DNA of 64,000 nt from JAAFJM01 sp964529175 (GCA_964529175.1 CAZGVO010000005.1:218014-282013), one strand, 5' to 3'. Numbered from the stretch's first letter, positions 50,933 through 60,636 are shown. Translations and numbers: made by a program. The notes: generated by a model from the sequence alone, not told the origin.

Positions 50933-51511
50933 ATGAACGAAAAAGATGCAATTTTGCTAATTGAAGAAATGATTAGTAAAACCAAAAACGATATCAAAGA
51001 GAATGGTTTTTACTACTATTTTTGGGGTTGGTTGGTATTTATAAGTGCTGTTTCAAATTTCCTTATTTTATATTTTAATTGGTTTGAGTTTCATTCTTTA
51101 CCTTGGGTGGTATTAATGCCATTAGGAGGAATAGCAACGGCTTTTTTTTCTAAACGAGAAAAGAAAGATGAAGCAAAAGTTCAAACTTATGTTTCACAAA
51201 GTATGAAATATGCTTTAAAGGCTTATGCTGTCTCGCTTTTTATAATTTGTTTTACCATGTCGTATGGCGAACAATGGAAAGCATTTTATCCAACCATAAT
51301 GATGATTTATGCCATTTGGTTATATGTTTCTGGTGGATTATTGAATTTTAAACCGTTAATTTGGGGAGCATATAGCAATTGGTTGTTGGCAGCAATTGGC
51401 TATATGTGGCCTAGTACAATGTTACATTTGGCATTAATTGCCATTGGTGTGTTAGCAGGTTTTATTATACCAGGTCATTTGTTAAAATACAGAGAAAGTA
51501 AGCGTGTTTAA
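50933..51511 (+). CDS. Five- to six-helix membrane protein paired with a winged-helix regulator
   Basis: A 192-aa membrane protein with a cytoplasmic N-terminal helix (ILLIEEMISKTKNDIKENG) and about five hydrophobic segments. Its 3' end overlaps the regulator gene at 51504 by 8 bases. This two-gene layout, membrane protein plus a short winged-helix protein, is found in other Bacteroidota and suggests a sensor or regulated membrane function; no transport motif is visible. Confidence 0.7.
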   Translation: MNEKDAILLIEEMISKTKNDIKENGFYYYFWGWLVFISAVSNFLILYFNWFEFHSLPWVVLMPLGGIATAFFSKREKKDEAKVQTYVSQSMKYALKAYAVSLFIICFTMSYGEQWKAFYPTIMMIYAIWLYVSGGLLNFKPLIWGAYSNWLLAAIGYMWPSTMLHLALIAIGVLAGFIIPGHLLKYRESKRV

Positions 51512-51785
51512 AGATTTAGATCCTATATTACATTCACAACTGCGGTTGGCTATTATGTCGATTTTAATGAGCGTAGAAAGCGCTGAATTTACTTACATTA
51601 AAGCTCAAACTAAGTCCACCGCAGGTAATTTAAGTGTGCAAATAGATAAACTAAAAAAAGCAGAATATATTACTGTTGAAAAAACCTTTAAAGACAATTA
51701 TCCTTTAACCATTTGTAAAAAAACCGAAAAAGGTAAGAAGGCTTTTGTTAAATATGTAGAAGATTTAAAATCGTATATTCAATAA
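51504..51785 (+). CDS. Winged-helix transcriptional regulator (HTH_34-like)
   Basis: A 93-aa DNA-binding protein starting with GTG at 51504. Pattern: DPILHSQLRLAIMSILM, then ESAEFTYIKAQTKSTAGNLSVQIDKLKKAEYITVEKTF with the recognition helix TAGNLSVQIDKL, and ICKKTEKGKKAF as the wing end. This is the short ArsR/MarR-like group (HTH_34) of Bacteroidota and Actinobacteria. It is coupled to the membrane protein gene by the 8-base overlap. Its targets are unknown. Confidence 0.87.
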   Translation: MFKDLDPILHSQLRLAIMSILMSVESAEFTYIKAQTKSTAGNLSVQIDKLKKAEYITVEKTFKDNYPLTICKKTEKGKKAFVKYVEDLKSYIQ

Positions 51786-51905
51786 GTAAAGGGATATGAA
51801 AAAGTAGTTTGTGATAATTTTGCTACTTCATTTTGTTCTGAATCACTATAATTTTTTGCATTAAGTTTGCTGTATTATTATTCCTTCTTAAAATAAAATC
51901 TAATA

Positions 51906-52874
51906 ATGAAAAAACAAGTTGTTTTCCTATTCGTATTATTCCTTTTTGCTTTTAATAACAAGTCAAAAGCGTATACCGAACCTGTTGTTCCAGATACGGT
52001 TAAAGTTGGTGTTTATTTTATTAGTTTACACGATATTGATTTTAGGCAAAAGGAATATACTGTTAGATTTTGGTTGTGGTTTAGGTGTAAAAAAAAGGAA
52101 TACGATTTCGCTAAAAATGTAGAGGTGCCCAATGCCAAATCTATTGAAAATACCGATAACTATAGCGATACCAGCAATGGCGAAATATTTACCCTCATGA
52201 AAATGAAATGTATTATGAAAGAATCTTGGAAGGTTCATAATTATCCATTCGATAAACAACAATTGGAAGTAAATATCGAAAATTCTCAATTCGATTCACG
52301 TAGCTTGGTTTTTGTAGCCGATACTGTTGGCAAACACTTTGATCCAGAACTTACTGTAGCAGGTTGGAATATCAGTAATATTGATGTTAAAACGGGCTTT
52401 CAAACGTATGAAAGTACCTTTGGCGATATTTCATTAAAAGAACCACGTTCCAGCTATGCATCATTTAAAGTAGATATTTTTATGGAACGAAGTGCTTGGG
52501 GTTTATTCTTTAAATTATTCTTGTGTATGTATGTATCGTTTTTTATTTCATACATGTGTTTCTTTATCCATGCCGATAGCATGGAGTCACGTTTTGGATT
52601 AAGTGTAGGTTCTTTATTTGCAGCAGTTGGTAATAAGTACATCATCGATTCAATCTTGCCTGAGTCATCTACTTTTACCTTAGTCGATTCATTGCATGCT
52701 TTAACTTTTATTGGCATTTTGGCAACTATTATTTTGAGTGTTTATTCACTTACCTTAGCTAATAATAACCACTTAGATAAAGCTAATAAATTAGATAAAA
52801 AAGCAGCACGTATTGTACTAATGAGTTATGTGGTACTTAACTTATTTTTTATTATTAAAGCCATTATTGGATAA
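51906..52874 (+). CDS. Prokaryotic pentameric ligand-gated ion channel homologue
   Basis: A 322-aa protein resembling the GLIC/ELIC and nicotinic receptor superfamily. After a signal peptide (about 1-22) the extracellular beta-sandwich includes VKVGVYFISLHDIDFRQKEYTVRFWLWF, WKVHNYPFDKQQLEVNIENSQFD, which is the Pro-loop equivalent of the Cys-loop (no cysteines, as in bacterial members), and GWNISNIDVKTGFQTYESTFGD. Four hydrophobic helices follow (about 202-222, 234-256, 262-284 and 299-321), the second containing SRFGLSVGSLFAAVGNKYI, the pore-helix region. The ligand is unknown. It is followed by a T9SS subtilase gene 4 bases after its stop codon. Confidence 0.9.
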   Translation: MKKQVVFLFVLFLFAFNNKSKAYTEPVVPDTVKVGVYFISLHDIDFRQKEYTVRFWLWFRCKKKEYDFAKNVEVPNAKSIENTDNYSDTSNGEIFTLMKMKCIMKESWKVHNYPFDKQQLEVNIENSQFDSRSLVFVADTVGKHFDPELTVAGWNISNIDVKTGFQTYESTFGDISLKEPRSSYASFKVDIFMERSAWGLFFKLFLCMYVSFFISYMCFFIHADSMESRFGLSVGSLFAAVGNKYIIDSILPESSTFTLVDSLHALTFIGILATIILSVYSLTLANNNHLDKANKLDKKAARIVLMSYVVLNLFFIIKAIIG

Positions 52875-52878
52875 ACAA

Positions 52879-55047
52879 ATGAAATCATTTTTAATCATTG
52901 CCATCAGCATAGTTCTGCTAAGTAATACCATTGCGCAGCAAAACAAACTTTCGCCTTTAACACATATTTATTTAGCTAAAAATAAATCGTTGGCAAAAGA
53001 TGCTTTGACTATGCGTGCCCTTATACAAGTTGATAATAATTTTAAGCAATCGTTATTACCCAATTTAGGCATTACGGTACAAACCAAAGCGGCCAATATT
53101 TGGAGCATTACAGCACCTATTTATTCTATAGAAAAGCTAAATGATTTACAAGGTTTACAATATGTAGAAGCATCTTTTTCGGCAATGCCATTAATGCAAG
53201 ATACTGATTGGATAGCTACTAAAACGAATTTGGTGCATCAAGGTTTTAATTTACCAATGTCTTATAAAGGCGATGGAATAATTGTTGGTGTTATTGATAT
53301 TGGTTTTGATTATAATAATCCTGCATTTTTTGATGCCAATGGCAATTGCCGTATTAAACGTGTTTGGGAACAAAATAAAACAGGAAATGCGCCTACTGGG
53401 TACAATTATGGAAACGAATTAACTACCGTTGCCGATTACAAAATAGCGCAAACAGATAGACCAACTGATGGACATGGAACTATGGTAGCAGGCATTGCTG
53501 CTGGTGCAGGAATTTATGGCAAAGGCAATGCCAATAGGGGCATGGCGCCTAATGCCGATTTGGTTTTGGTAGCTTTAAATTATGGAACTGAAACTTTTTT
53601 AGACGATAAAAATACAGCTGGTCCGGCCTTTGTTGATGCCATTGATTATATTTTTAAATATGCTACTTCGCAAAATAAACCTGCCGTAATTAACATCAGT
53701 TGGGGCCATCATGCTGGTCCGCATGATGGAACTACATTACTTGATAAAGCCATTGAAAACTTAACAGGATCAGGAAAAATATTGGTAAATGCTGCGGGTA
53801 ATGAGGGTAAACAACTTTTACATTTACAACAAAATTTACAAAACGATACTTTTTATACTATAAGTAATTTTACCCGAAAACCTATTGCTAAAGAAACCAA
53901 TACTGTTAACTTTTGGGGAACTGAGAATACTGATTTTGCCATACAAATTAGGGTGCTTGATACTTTGCAAAATCAAGTAGCAGAAAGTGTTTTTTATGTT
54001 GCCTCAGGCAATTTAAACGCAAGTAATAGTTTGTATTTTGGCAATGATACTTTAACTTATACCATTACTTCATCTATTAAAAATGTAAATAATAATAAGC
54101 CTGAAATTTTTGTCATCTATGAAAATTCCAATTGCAAAAAATACTATGTTTCGTTTGCCTTTACATCGGCAAATACCGTTTTACATGCATGGAACTGTGG
54201 TTACGAATGGAGCAAAGGTTATCCGCAATTTTTACCTAGTATTTTAAACCAACCAATAAAAGCCAATTACATAATGGGAAATAATCAATACACCATTGGC
54301 GAATCGGGTTCTAATAGCAAAGCAAGTATTGCAGTTGGTTCGTATAATTCAAACGTTAATTGGACAAACTTTTGGGGCGGAACCAAAAGCATTGATGCCA
54401 TTTCGCAAAAAGATACCATTACTGGTTTTTCAAGCCGCGGGCCTAGTACAGATAATAGAATTAAACCAGACATTACTGCTCCAGGTTATTTTGTGGGTGG
54501 TCCTATTAGTAGTTTTACGCCACTTGATATAACTGATATAACCGATACGATTTTTTATAACGGAACTAGGTATGATTGGGTAATGTCGGCAGGAACATCA
54601 TTTGCCGCACCATGCGTAGCCGGAGCCATTGCTTTAATGCTGCAAGCCGATAGAATGTTGACACCTGCCAAAGCATTGGCCATGCTTAAAAACTCGGCTA
54701 GGGTTGATGCTAAAACAGGCGCAGTACCAACTAATAATTGGGGTTGGGGTAAAATAAATGTGTACGAAGCTTTTAAATTGGCTTATGCCACCAGTATAAA
54801 ATCAATTGAAAAACCTCATGTGTTGGTTTATCCAAATCCTTTTAACAATCAATTAAATCTTGAGATGTTAGAAGAGCCTTTAAAAGTTGAAATAATTAAT
54901 ATGGCAGGTCAATTGGTTTATTATCAAAATAACGCTAACAAAACACTGGATTTATCACACTTGCCTTTAGGTATTTATGTATTAAAAATTACCCTTGCTA
55001 ATAACCAAGTTATTCAGCAAAAAATTGTTAAGGTTAATTATGAATGA
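52879..55047 (+). CDS. Secreted S8 (subtilisin-like) peptidase with T9SS sorting domain
   Basis: About 722 aa from ATG 52879; the frame reaches further back into the channel gene but the signal peptide begins at MKSFLIIAISIVLLS. The catalytic triad is Asp140 in VGVIDIGFD, His199 in DGHGTMVAGIAAG and Ser574 in SAGTSFAAP, with oxyanion Asn308 in NAAGNEG. A short N-terminal propeptide-like region (about 21-105) precedes the domain, and a long insertion (about 310-490) between Asn and Ser is of the type found in Bacteroidota subtilases. The C-terminus from YPNPFNN is a T9SS type A domain. Probably exported protease; substrate unknown. Confidence 0.93.
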   Translation: MKSFLIIAISIVLLSNTIAQQNKLSPLTHIYLAKNKSLAKDALTMRALIQVDNNFKQSLLPNLGITVQTKAANIWSITAPIYSIEKLNDLQGLQYVEASFSAMPLMQDTDWIATKTNLVHQGFNLPMSYKGDGIIVGVIDIGFDYNNPAFFDANGNCRIKRVWEQNKTGNAPTGYNYGNELTTVADYKIAQTDRPTDGHGTMVAGIAAGAGIYGKGNANRGMAPNADLVLVALNYGTETFLDDKNTAGPAFVDAIDYIFKYATSQNKPAVINISWGHHAGPHDGTTLLDKAIENLTGSGKILVNAAGNEGKQLLHLQQNLQNDTFYTISNFTRKPIAKETNTVNFWGTENTDFAIQIRVLDTLQNQVAESVFYVASGNLNASNSLYFGNDTLTYTITSSIKNVNNNKPEIFVIYENSNCKKYYVSFAFTSANTVLHAWNCGYEWSKGYPQFLPSILNQPIKANYIMGNNQYTIGESGSNSKASIAVGSYNSNVNWTNFWGGTKSIDAISQKDTITGFSSRGPSTDNRIKPDITAPGYFVGGPISSFTPLDITDITDTIFYNGTRYDWVMSAGTSFAAPCVAGAIALMLQADRMLTPAKALAMLKNSARVDAKTGAVPTNNWGWGKINVYEAFKLAYATSIKSIEKPHVLVYPNPFNNQLNLEMLEEPLKVEIINMAGQLVYYQNNANKTLDLSHLPLGIYVLKITLANNQVIQQKIVKVNYE

Positions 55048-55050
55048 TAA

Positions 55051-55065
55051 TCACGCAATGCGTGA
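55051..55065. repeat. Short palindromic repeat TCACGCA-A-TGCGTGA
   Basis: Seven-base arms around a single A, just after the subtilase stop codon. Similar palindromes occur as dispersed intergenic elements in other bacteria; here only one copy was seen. The following stretch to 55160 is made up of short repeated words (CATCTCA, CATTTCA) without coding potential. Confidence 0.5.
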
Positions 55066-55163
55066 ATGAATGTTGAATTATGAATGAAATAATCTCAACT
55101 TCCACATCTCATCTCTCATTTCACACTTTCCCAACCCATTTCATACTTTTAACATTTATAATT

Positions 55164-55198
55164 AAAAAAAGCTGCCTTTTTAAAAAGCAGCTTTTTTA
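55164..55198. terminator. Terminator between subtilase and SlyD-type genes
   Basis: AAAAAGCTGC pairs with GCAGCTTTTT over an A/T-rich loop that can extend the stem. A and T runs on both outer sides allow use by both converging genes. Confidence 0.92.
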
Positions 55199-55201
55199 GT
55201 T

Positions 55202-55711
55202 TTAGTGGTGAGCGTTTCCATCAGCTCCATGAGCGTGCCCATGAGCCAATTCATCAGCTGTGGCTTCTCTAATGCCAACTATTTCACCTTCAAATTTTAA
55301 GTCAGTTCCAGCTAAAGGATGGTTAAAATCCATTTCTACATAAGTATTAGTAATAGCTAAAACAGTTCCCGTAAGTTGGTTTCCTTCTTCATCGTTCATA
55401 GGAACAACAGCACCAACATATACATACTCAGTTTCCATGTTTCCATCTTCATCTAAAAATGCATCAACCGGAATTTGAACTATTTCGTTTGGATTTGGAT
55501 TGCCATAAGCATTTGCCGATTCAATTGAGAATTCAAAAGTATCGCCAATGTTTTTACCTTGTAAGTTTATTTCAAACTCAGGAATTACAGCTCCTGTGCC
55601 AAATAAAAATACCATTGGATGTTCTGGAGAAGTTTCTTCAATTTTTTCTCCTGTTTTGTGGTTCGATAACTTGTAGTTTAAAGTAACAACCTTATTTGCT
55701 TCTATTGCCAT
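55202..55711 (-). CDS. SlyD-type FKBP peptidyl-prolyl cis-trans isomerase
   Basis: A 169-aa cytoplasmic isomerase and chaperone. The FKBP part surrounds an IF insert-in-flap domain: NYKLSNHKTGEKIEETSPEHPMVFLFGTGAVIPEFEINLQG, followed by ESANAYGNPNPNEIVQIPVDAF. DFNHPLAGTDLKFEGEIVGI finishes the FKBP fold. The C-terminal tail HGHAHGADGNAHH is histidine-rich and may bind nickel or other metals as in SlyD. Length is normal. The gene stands alone. Confidence 0.93.
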   Translation of the reverse strand: MAIEANKVVTLNYKLSNHKTGEKIEETSPEHPMVFLFGTGAVIPEFEINLQGKNIGDTFEFSIESANAYGNPNPNEIVQIPVDAFLDEDGNMETEYVYVGAVVPMNDEEGNQLTGTVLAITNTYVEMDFNHPLAGTDLKFEGEIVGIREATADELAHGHAHGADGNAHH

Positions 55712-55932
55712 TTTATTTAAAATAAGGGCTGAAAGGTAGGTATAAAATAATACTTTCCTAAAATTAATTAGAATGATGCGTTATTGATGATTTTTTTGTC
55801 TCAACTATTCCATTTTACCAAGTTTATTTTGTTGTAAGTCAATTATTATACAATTCACAATTTGATTATGTAAAGTTTCCTTTTTTTATACAATAATTTT
55901 TATACTTTGCTTGTATTATTTACTACTCCGTT

Positions 55933-58900
55933 ATGAAAAAATTATTGGTAGCTAACCGAGGCGAAATAGCCATTCGTGTGTTGCGTGCAGCAAATGAGTT
56001 ACATATTAAAACTGTAGCTGTTTATACTTATGAAGACAGATATTCTTTGCATAGATATAAAGCTGACGAAAGCTACCAAATAGGCGATGAAAGCGAACCT
56101 TTAAAGCCTTATTTAGATATTGAAGAAATTATTAGAATAGCCAAATTGTATGAGGTAGATGGCATACATCCTGGTTATGGTTTTTTAAGTGAAAATGCTC
56201 AGTTTGCACAGCGTTGTAAAGAGGAAGGTATTGTATTTGTTGGTCCTGAGCCACAGGTAATGCTTAACCTTGGTGATAAGGTAATGGCAAAAAAAGTAGC
56301 TATTGAAGCACAAGTTCCCATTATTGAAGATAGTAAAATTGATTTAACCAATGTGGCCATTGCGCAGCAAGAAGCTACCCGAATAGGTTTGCCAATTATG
56401 ATAAAAGCTGCTGCTGGCGGTGGCGGACGAGGTATGCGTGTATTGCGCAATATGGCCGATTTAGAACAACAGTTTAATGAAGCAAAAAATGAAGCTCAAG
56501 TAGCTTTTGGCGATGGTACTATTTTCTTCGAAAAGTTTATTGACCAACCTAAGCACATTGAAGTGCAAATTATGGGCGATAACTATGGTAATTTAATCCA
56601 TTTATTTGAACGCGATTGTTCAGTGCAACGCAGGTTTCAAAAAGTGGTGGAAATGGCGCCAAGCCCAAGTTTAAAAGCTGAAACCAAACAGAAATTATAC
56701 GATTATGCAGTAGCCATTTGTAAAAAAGTAAATTACAATAACGTAGGTACAGTTGAATTTTTAGTTGATAATGACGAAAATGTATTTTTTATAGAAGTAA
56801 ATCCACGCATACAAGTGGAGCATACTGTTACCGAAGAAATTACAGGCGTTGATATTGTAAAAAATCAATTGTTAATAGCCAAAGGTTGCAGGTTAGATTC
56901 ACCCGAAATAAATATTAAAAGCCAAGCCGATGTTTCGTATGAAGGTTTTGCCATTCAATGCCGCATAACTACCGAAGATGCAGCCAATAATTTTCAACCT
57001 GATTATGGAACCATTATAGCTTATAGAAATGCGGGCGGACATGGCATTAGGTTGGATGAAGGCAGTAGTTATCCTGGGGTTAAAATATCGCCTTTTTTCG
57101 ATTCGCTTTTGGTTAAAGTAACTGCAAAAGGTCGTTCATTGCCCGAAACCTGCGAGCGTTTAATCAGGGTGTTATCTGAGTTTAGAATTAGAGGTGTTAA
57201 AACCAATATCGCATTTTTAGAAAACGTATTGCGCCATCCTACTTTTATTGCAGGGCAATGCACTGTTAATTTTATTCAAGATAATCCCAACTTATTTGTT
57301 TTTAGTAAGCGTAAAGATAGCGGAACAAAAACTCTAAAATACCTTGCCAACATTGTAGTTAACGGAAACGATGATGTAAAATATATTAATCCTAATGCAC
57401 AGTTTCGTCATCCAAATGTGCCAAGTTTTGATAAATATGCACCTTATCCAAAAGGAACCAAAGATTTACTAAACGAATTAGGCCGACCTAAGTTTATTGA
57501 AAGCATTAAAAACAACCCTCAAATACTTTATACCGATACTACTTTTAGAGATGCACATCAAAGTTTATTAGCTACTCGTGTTCGTACCATTGACATGCTG
57601 AAAGTAGCAGAAAGTTTTGCTAAGAATCATCCTGAATTATTTAGTTTAGAAATGTGGGGGGGAGCAACATTTGATGTGGCCTTGCGCTTTTTACATGAAG
57701 ACCCATGGCAACGTTTGCAACTATTGCGCGAAGCCATTCCCAATACACTTTTCCAAATGTTAATTCGTGGTGCCAATGCCGTTGGTTACACTGCTTATCC
57801 TGATAACTTGGTAGAAAAATTTATAGAGAAAAGTTGGGAGTATGGCATTGATGTATTTCGTGTATTCGATTCATTGAATTGGCTTGATGGCATGAAGGTA
57901 TCAATTAATGCCATTAACGAACGCACCAATGGAATTGCCGAAGCTTGTATTTGTTACAGTGGTGATTTTTTAAATAATGAAAAAAACAAAAAGTTTAACC
58001 TCAATTATTATCTCGATTTAGCTAAGCGATTAGAAGATGCTGGAGCACATATTTTAGGTATAAAAGATATGGCAGGTTTGCTTAAACCATACCAAGCACA
58101 AATATTAGTTACTGAACTTAAAAAGAGTATTGATATTCCAATTCACTTACATACGCACGATACCAGCAGTATTCAACCTGCTACTTATTTAAAAGCCATC
58201 GAAGCTGGAGTTGATATAGTAGATGTATGTTTGGCTAGTATGAGTGGTTTAACTTCGCAGCCTAATTTTAACTCTATTGTTGCTATGATGGAAGGGCAGG
58301 AGCGTGAGTGTAAAATAAATTTACCTAAACTCAATGAATTTAGTAATTATTGGGAAGATGTGCGCGAGTGGTATTATCCTTTTGAAAGTGAGTTGAAAGC
58401 TGGTACTGCCGAAGTTTACGACCATGAAATTCCGGGTGGACAATATTCAAACTTGCGACCTCAAGCTCGTGGATTAGGTTTGGAAGATCAATTTGAAACC
58501 ATCAAGAAAAATTACGTAGTAGCCAACGAATTATTTGGCGATATCATTAAAGTTACCCCATCAAGTAAAGTGGTAGGCGATATGGCTTTATTTATGACTG
58601 CTAACGGTTATAATAAAGTAGATATTTTTGCCAATGGTGATAGCATTTCGTTTCCCGATAGTGTAATTGGTTTGTTAAAAGGCGATTTGGGTCAGCCAGA
58701 AGGTGGTTTCCCAAAACCTTTGCAAAAATTGGTTTTGAAAGATGTAGAACCTTATACATCAAGACCAAACGAACACATGCAGCCCATTGATTTTGATAAA
58801 GCATTTGATGACTTTAAAGCTAAATTTGGCAATGAATATACCTTCTTAGATTTATTGAGTTATTTATTTTATCCAAAAGTTTTTGAAGAATATGCAGCAC

Positions 58901-59361
58901 ATAGAGAGCAATATGGCGATGTGTATTATTTACCTACCACTGCTTTCTTTTATGGCTTAAATGATAAAGAAGAATCGTTAATTGAATTGGCTCCAGGTAA
59001 AAGTATTTTGGTTAAATTATTATACATAACCGATGCAGATGAACATGGTGTAAGAGGTGTGTTTTTTAAATTAAATGGACAAACTCGGGGCATTGAAGTA
59101 AAAGATAAAAACTTTAAGGCTACTGCTATTAGCAATCGAAAGGTTAGTAATGAAAACGAAATTGGTGCACCTTTGCAGGGCAAGCTATCAAAAGTTTTAG
59201 TAAATATTGGTGATGAAATTGAAAAAAATACACCATTATTTGCCATAGAAGCTATGAAAATGGAAAGTACGGTTGTAGCTCCTTTTGCAGGTAAAGTTAA
59301 ATCAATTTTGTTAAAACAAGGAAGTTTAGTTGCTCAAGACGATGTGGTGATAGAATTGTAA
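55933..59361 (+). CDS. pyc: Pyruvate carboxylase
   Basis: A 1142-aa single-chain biotin enzyme making oxaloacetate from pyruvate and bicarbonate, an anaplerotic step. The biotin carboxylase part (about 1-450) starts KKLLVANRGEIAIRVLRAA and has the ATP-grasp loop KAAAGGGGRGMRV and EVNPRIQVEHTVTEE. The carboxyltransferase domain (about 530-830) shows TTFRDAHQSLLATRVRT and LHTHDTSS. The biotinyl domain ends with the lysine in EAMKMES (Lys1109). All parts are in one reading frame, so this is not a two-subunit propionyl- or acetyl-CoA carboxylase. The gene is monocistronic, with about 220 bases of AT-rich upstream region. Confidence 0.96.
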   Translation: MKKLLVANRGEIAIRVLRAANELHIKTVAVYTYEDRYSLHRYKADESYQIGDESEPLKPYLDIEEIIRIAKLYEVDGIHPGYGFLSENAQFAQRCKEEGIVFVGPEPQVMLNLGDKVMAKKVAIEAQVPIIEDSKIDLTNVAIAQQEATRIGLPIMIKAAAGGGGRGMRVLRNMADLEQQFNEAKNEAQVAFGDGTIFFEKFIDQPKHIEVQIMGDNYGNLIHLFERDCSVQRRFQKVVEMAPSPSLKAETKQKLYDYAVAICKKVNYNNVGTVEFLVDNDENVFFIEVNPRIQVEHTVTEEITGVDIVKNQLLIAKGCRLDSPEINIKSQADVSYEGFAIQCRITTEDAANNFQPDYGTIIAYRNAGGHGIRLDEGSSYPGVKISPFFDSLLVKVTAKGRSLPETCERLIRVLSEFRIRGVKTNIAFLENVLRHPTFIAGQCTVNFIQDNPNLFVFSKRKDSGTKTLKYLANIVVNGNDDVKYINPNAQFRHPNVPSFDKYAPYPKGTKDLLNELGRPKFIESIKNNPQILYTDTTFRDAHQSLLATRVRTIDMLKVAESFAKNHPELFSLEMWGGATFDVALRFLHEDPWQRLQLLREAIPNTLFQMLIRGANAVGYTAYPDNLVEKFIEKSWEYGIDVFRVFDSLNWLDGMKVSINAINERTNGIAEACICYSGDFLNNEKNKKFNLNYYLDLAKRLEDAGAHILGIKDMAGLLKPYQAQILVTELKKSIDIPIHLHTHDTSSIQPATYLKAIEAGVDIVDVCLASMSGLTSQPNFNSIVAMMEGQERECKINLPKLNEFSNYWEDVREWYYPFESELKAGTAEVYDHEIPGGQYSNLRPQARGLGLEDQFETIKKNYVVANELFGDIIKVTPSSKVVGDMALFMTANGYNKVDIFANGDSISFPDSVIGLLKGDLGQPEGGFPKPLQKLVLKDVEPYTSRPNEHMQPIDFDKAFDDFKAKFGNEYTFLDLLSYLFYPKVFEEYAAHREQYGDVYYLPTTAFFYGLNDKEESLIELAPGKSILVKLLYITDADEHGVRGVFFKLNGQTRGIEVKDKNFKATAISNRKVSNENEIGAPLQGKLSKVLVNIGDEIEKNTPLFAIEAMKMESTVVAPFAGKVKSILLKQGSLVAQDDVVIEL

Positions 59362-59389
59362 TTGAAAAAGCAGTTATTTGTAATACGCT

Positions 59390-59420
59390 AAAAACCAATT
59401 CGTTACAAAAATTGGTTTTC
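59390..59420. terminator. Terminator between pyc and the mechanosensitive channel gene
   Basis: AAAACCAATT (59391-59400) pairs with AATTGGTTTT (59410-59419) over a short loop, with an A run before and T residues after. It lies between converging genes. Confidence 0.8.
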
Positions 59421-59426
59421 AGTATT

Positions 59427-60509
59427 TTACTTTCCTAAAAAAACGGTTTGTGTTGGGTAAGCAAACTGACAATTGTTACGCTCAACTATTTCCATAATGT
59501 TAACGTTTATTTCTTCCTTAACTCTTGCCATAGAATCATATATATTTGATTTTACAAAGTAAACCACTAAAATATTCAAAGAGCTAGAGTCAAAATCGGT
59601 GAAATGAACAGTCATTTCATCGCTAGTTTCGCTGTGGTTTTCAATCACTGTTTTTATCTCATCGATTATTTTTAAAATATTTTTTGATTGGCTGCCATAG
59701 GTTAATTGTAAGGTAAATTTAACCCTTCTTTCGTGACTCAAACTAATATTATTAAGTGTTGAATCAACCATTTTTTTATTGGGAACAGTTACTAATGTTC
59801 TATCTAAAGTTCTAACGCGAGTAGTTCTAAATCCTACACGTTCCACTACTCCTTTTACATCCGAAATTTCAATTTGATCGCCAACTTTAAAAGGTTTGTC
59901 TAAGTAAATAATAAATGAACCAAATAGATTGGCTATGGTATCTTGTGCAGCTAAGGCTATGGCTAAACCTCCAATTCCTAAACTGGCAATAAGTGCTGTA
60001 ATATTTACTTCAAAAGCTAAACCTAACGTGATAAAGAAAGCAAAAATTACCACAATTACTTTGGTTAACTCTTTTAAAAACCTAATCAAATCAACATTTA
60101 CATGCTCAATATCGCTTTCAATTAAAACATAGGCTATAAAGTCAGCAGCTTTTAAAACAAGTTTGGTAATAACTGTAATTAAGGCAATTTCGAAAGCAGC
60201 TTCAAGTACCCAACGTACACCAAATTTTTCTATTTTATCAAAGTTCCAAGCTTCTGGAAAGTTAAGCCTATTAAAGGCCACAAAAATGATAATTAATGAA
60301 ATTAATTGCTCAAATGGTGTTCTGATTAATTCTAAGAACTTATCGTAAAATTCGTTATTGGTAATGCCTTTAAATATGCGAAAAGTTTGTTTACTTATGA
60401 TGTTTGCAAACAAACGTTTTAGCAAAAAACCGAATAGCAAAATCGCTGCGCAAATAAGGTATTCGCGCAGCGGATTTTCTAAAAATTTTATTTCTAATGT
60501 TTCTCGCAT
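59427..60509 (-). CDS. MscS-family mechanosensitive ion channel
   Basis: A 360-aa membrane protein with about five hydrophobic segments in the first 200 residues. The MscS signature begins in the pore helix: GLAIALAAQDTIANLFGSFIIYLDKPFKVGDQIEI, followed by the beta domain (GVVERVGFRTTRVRTLDRTLVTVPNKKMVDS) and an alpha/beta C-terminal vestibule domain. Such channels open on osmotic downshock to release solutes. Length is typical of the larger YnaI-like group. It is monocistronic. Confidence 0.93.
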   Translation of the reverse strand: MRETLEIKFLENPLREYLICAAILLFGFLLKRLFANIISKQTFRIFKGITNNEFYDKFLELIRTPFEQLISLIIIFVAFNRLNFPEAWNFDKIEKFGVRWVLEAAFEIALITVITKLVLKAADFIAYVLIESDIEHVNVDLIRFLKELTKVIVVIFAFFITLGLAFEVNITALIASLGIGGLAIALAAQDTIANLFGSFIIYLDKPFKVGDQIEISDVKGVVERVGFRTTRVRTLDRTLVTVPNKKMVDSTLNNISLSHERRVKFTLQLTYGSQSKNILKIIDEIKTVIENHSETSDEMTVHFTDFDSSSLNILVVYFVKSNIYDSMARVKEEINVNIMEIVERNNCQFAYPTQTVFLGK

Positions 60510-60591
60510 TTGTTTCTATGTTAATTGGGTTATTGGTTGATTATGTTAATTAGTTTATCAGTGTAAACTGTTTTAAGTTATGATGTGAAAA

Positions 60592-60615
60592 AACAATTTA
60601 ACAATTTAACAATTC
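60592..60615. repeat. Short tandem repeat (three 8-bp units)
   Basis: Three copies of AACAATTT (last unit AACAATTC) follow one another at 60592, 60600 and 60608. They are followed by further related words (AACCATCC, AACCATTT). The stretch is noncoding and lies between the dehydrogenase stop codon and the channel gene. Confidence 0.7.
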
Positions 60616-60636
60616 AACCATCCAACCATTTCAACC

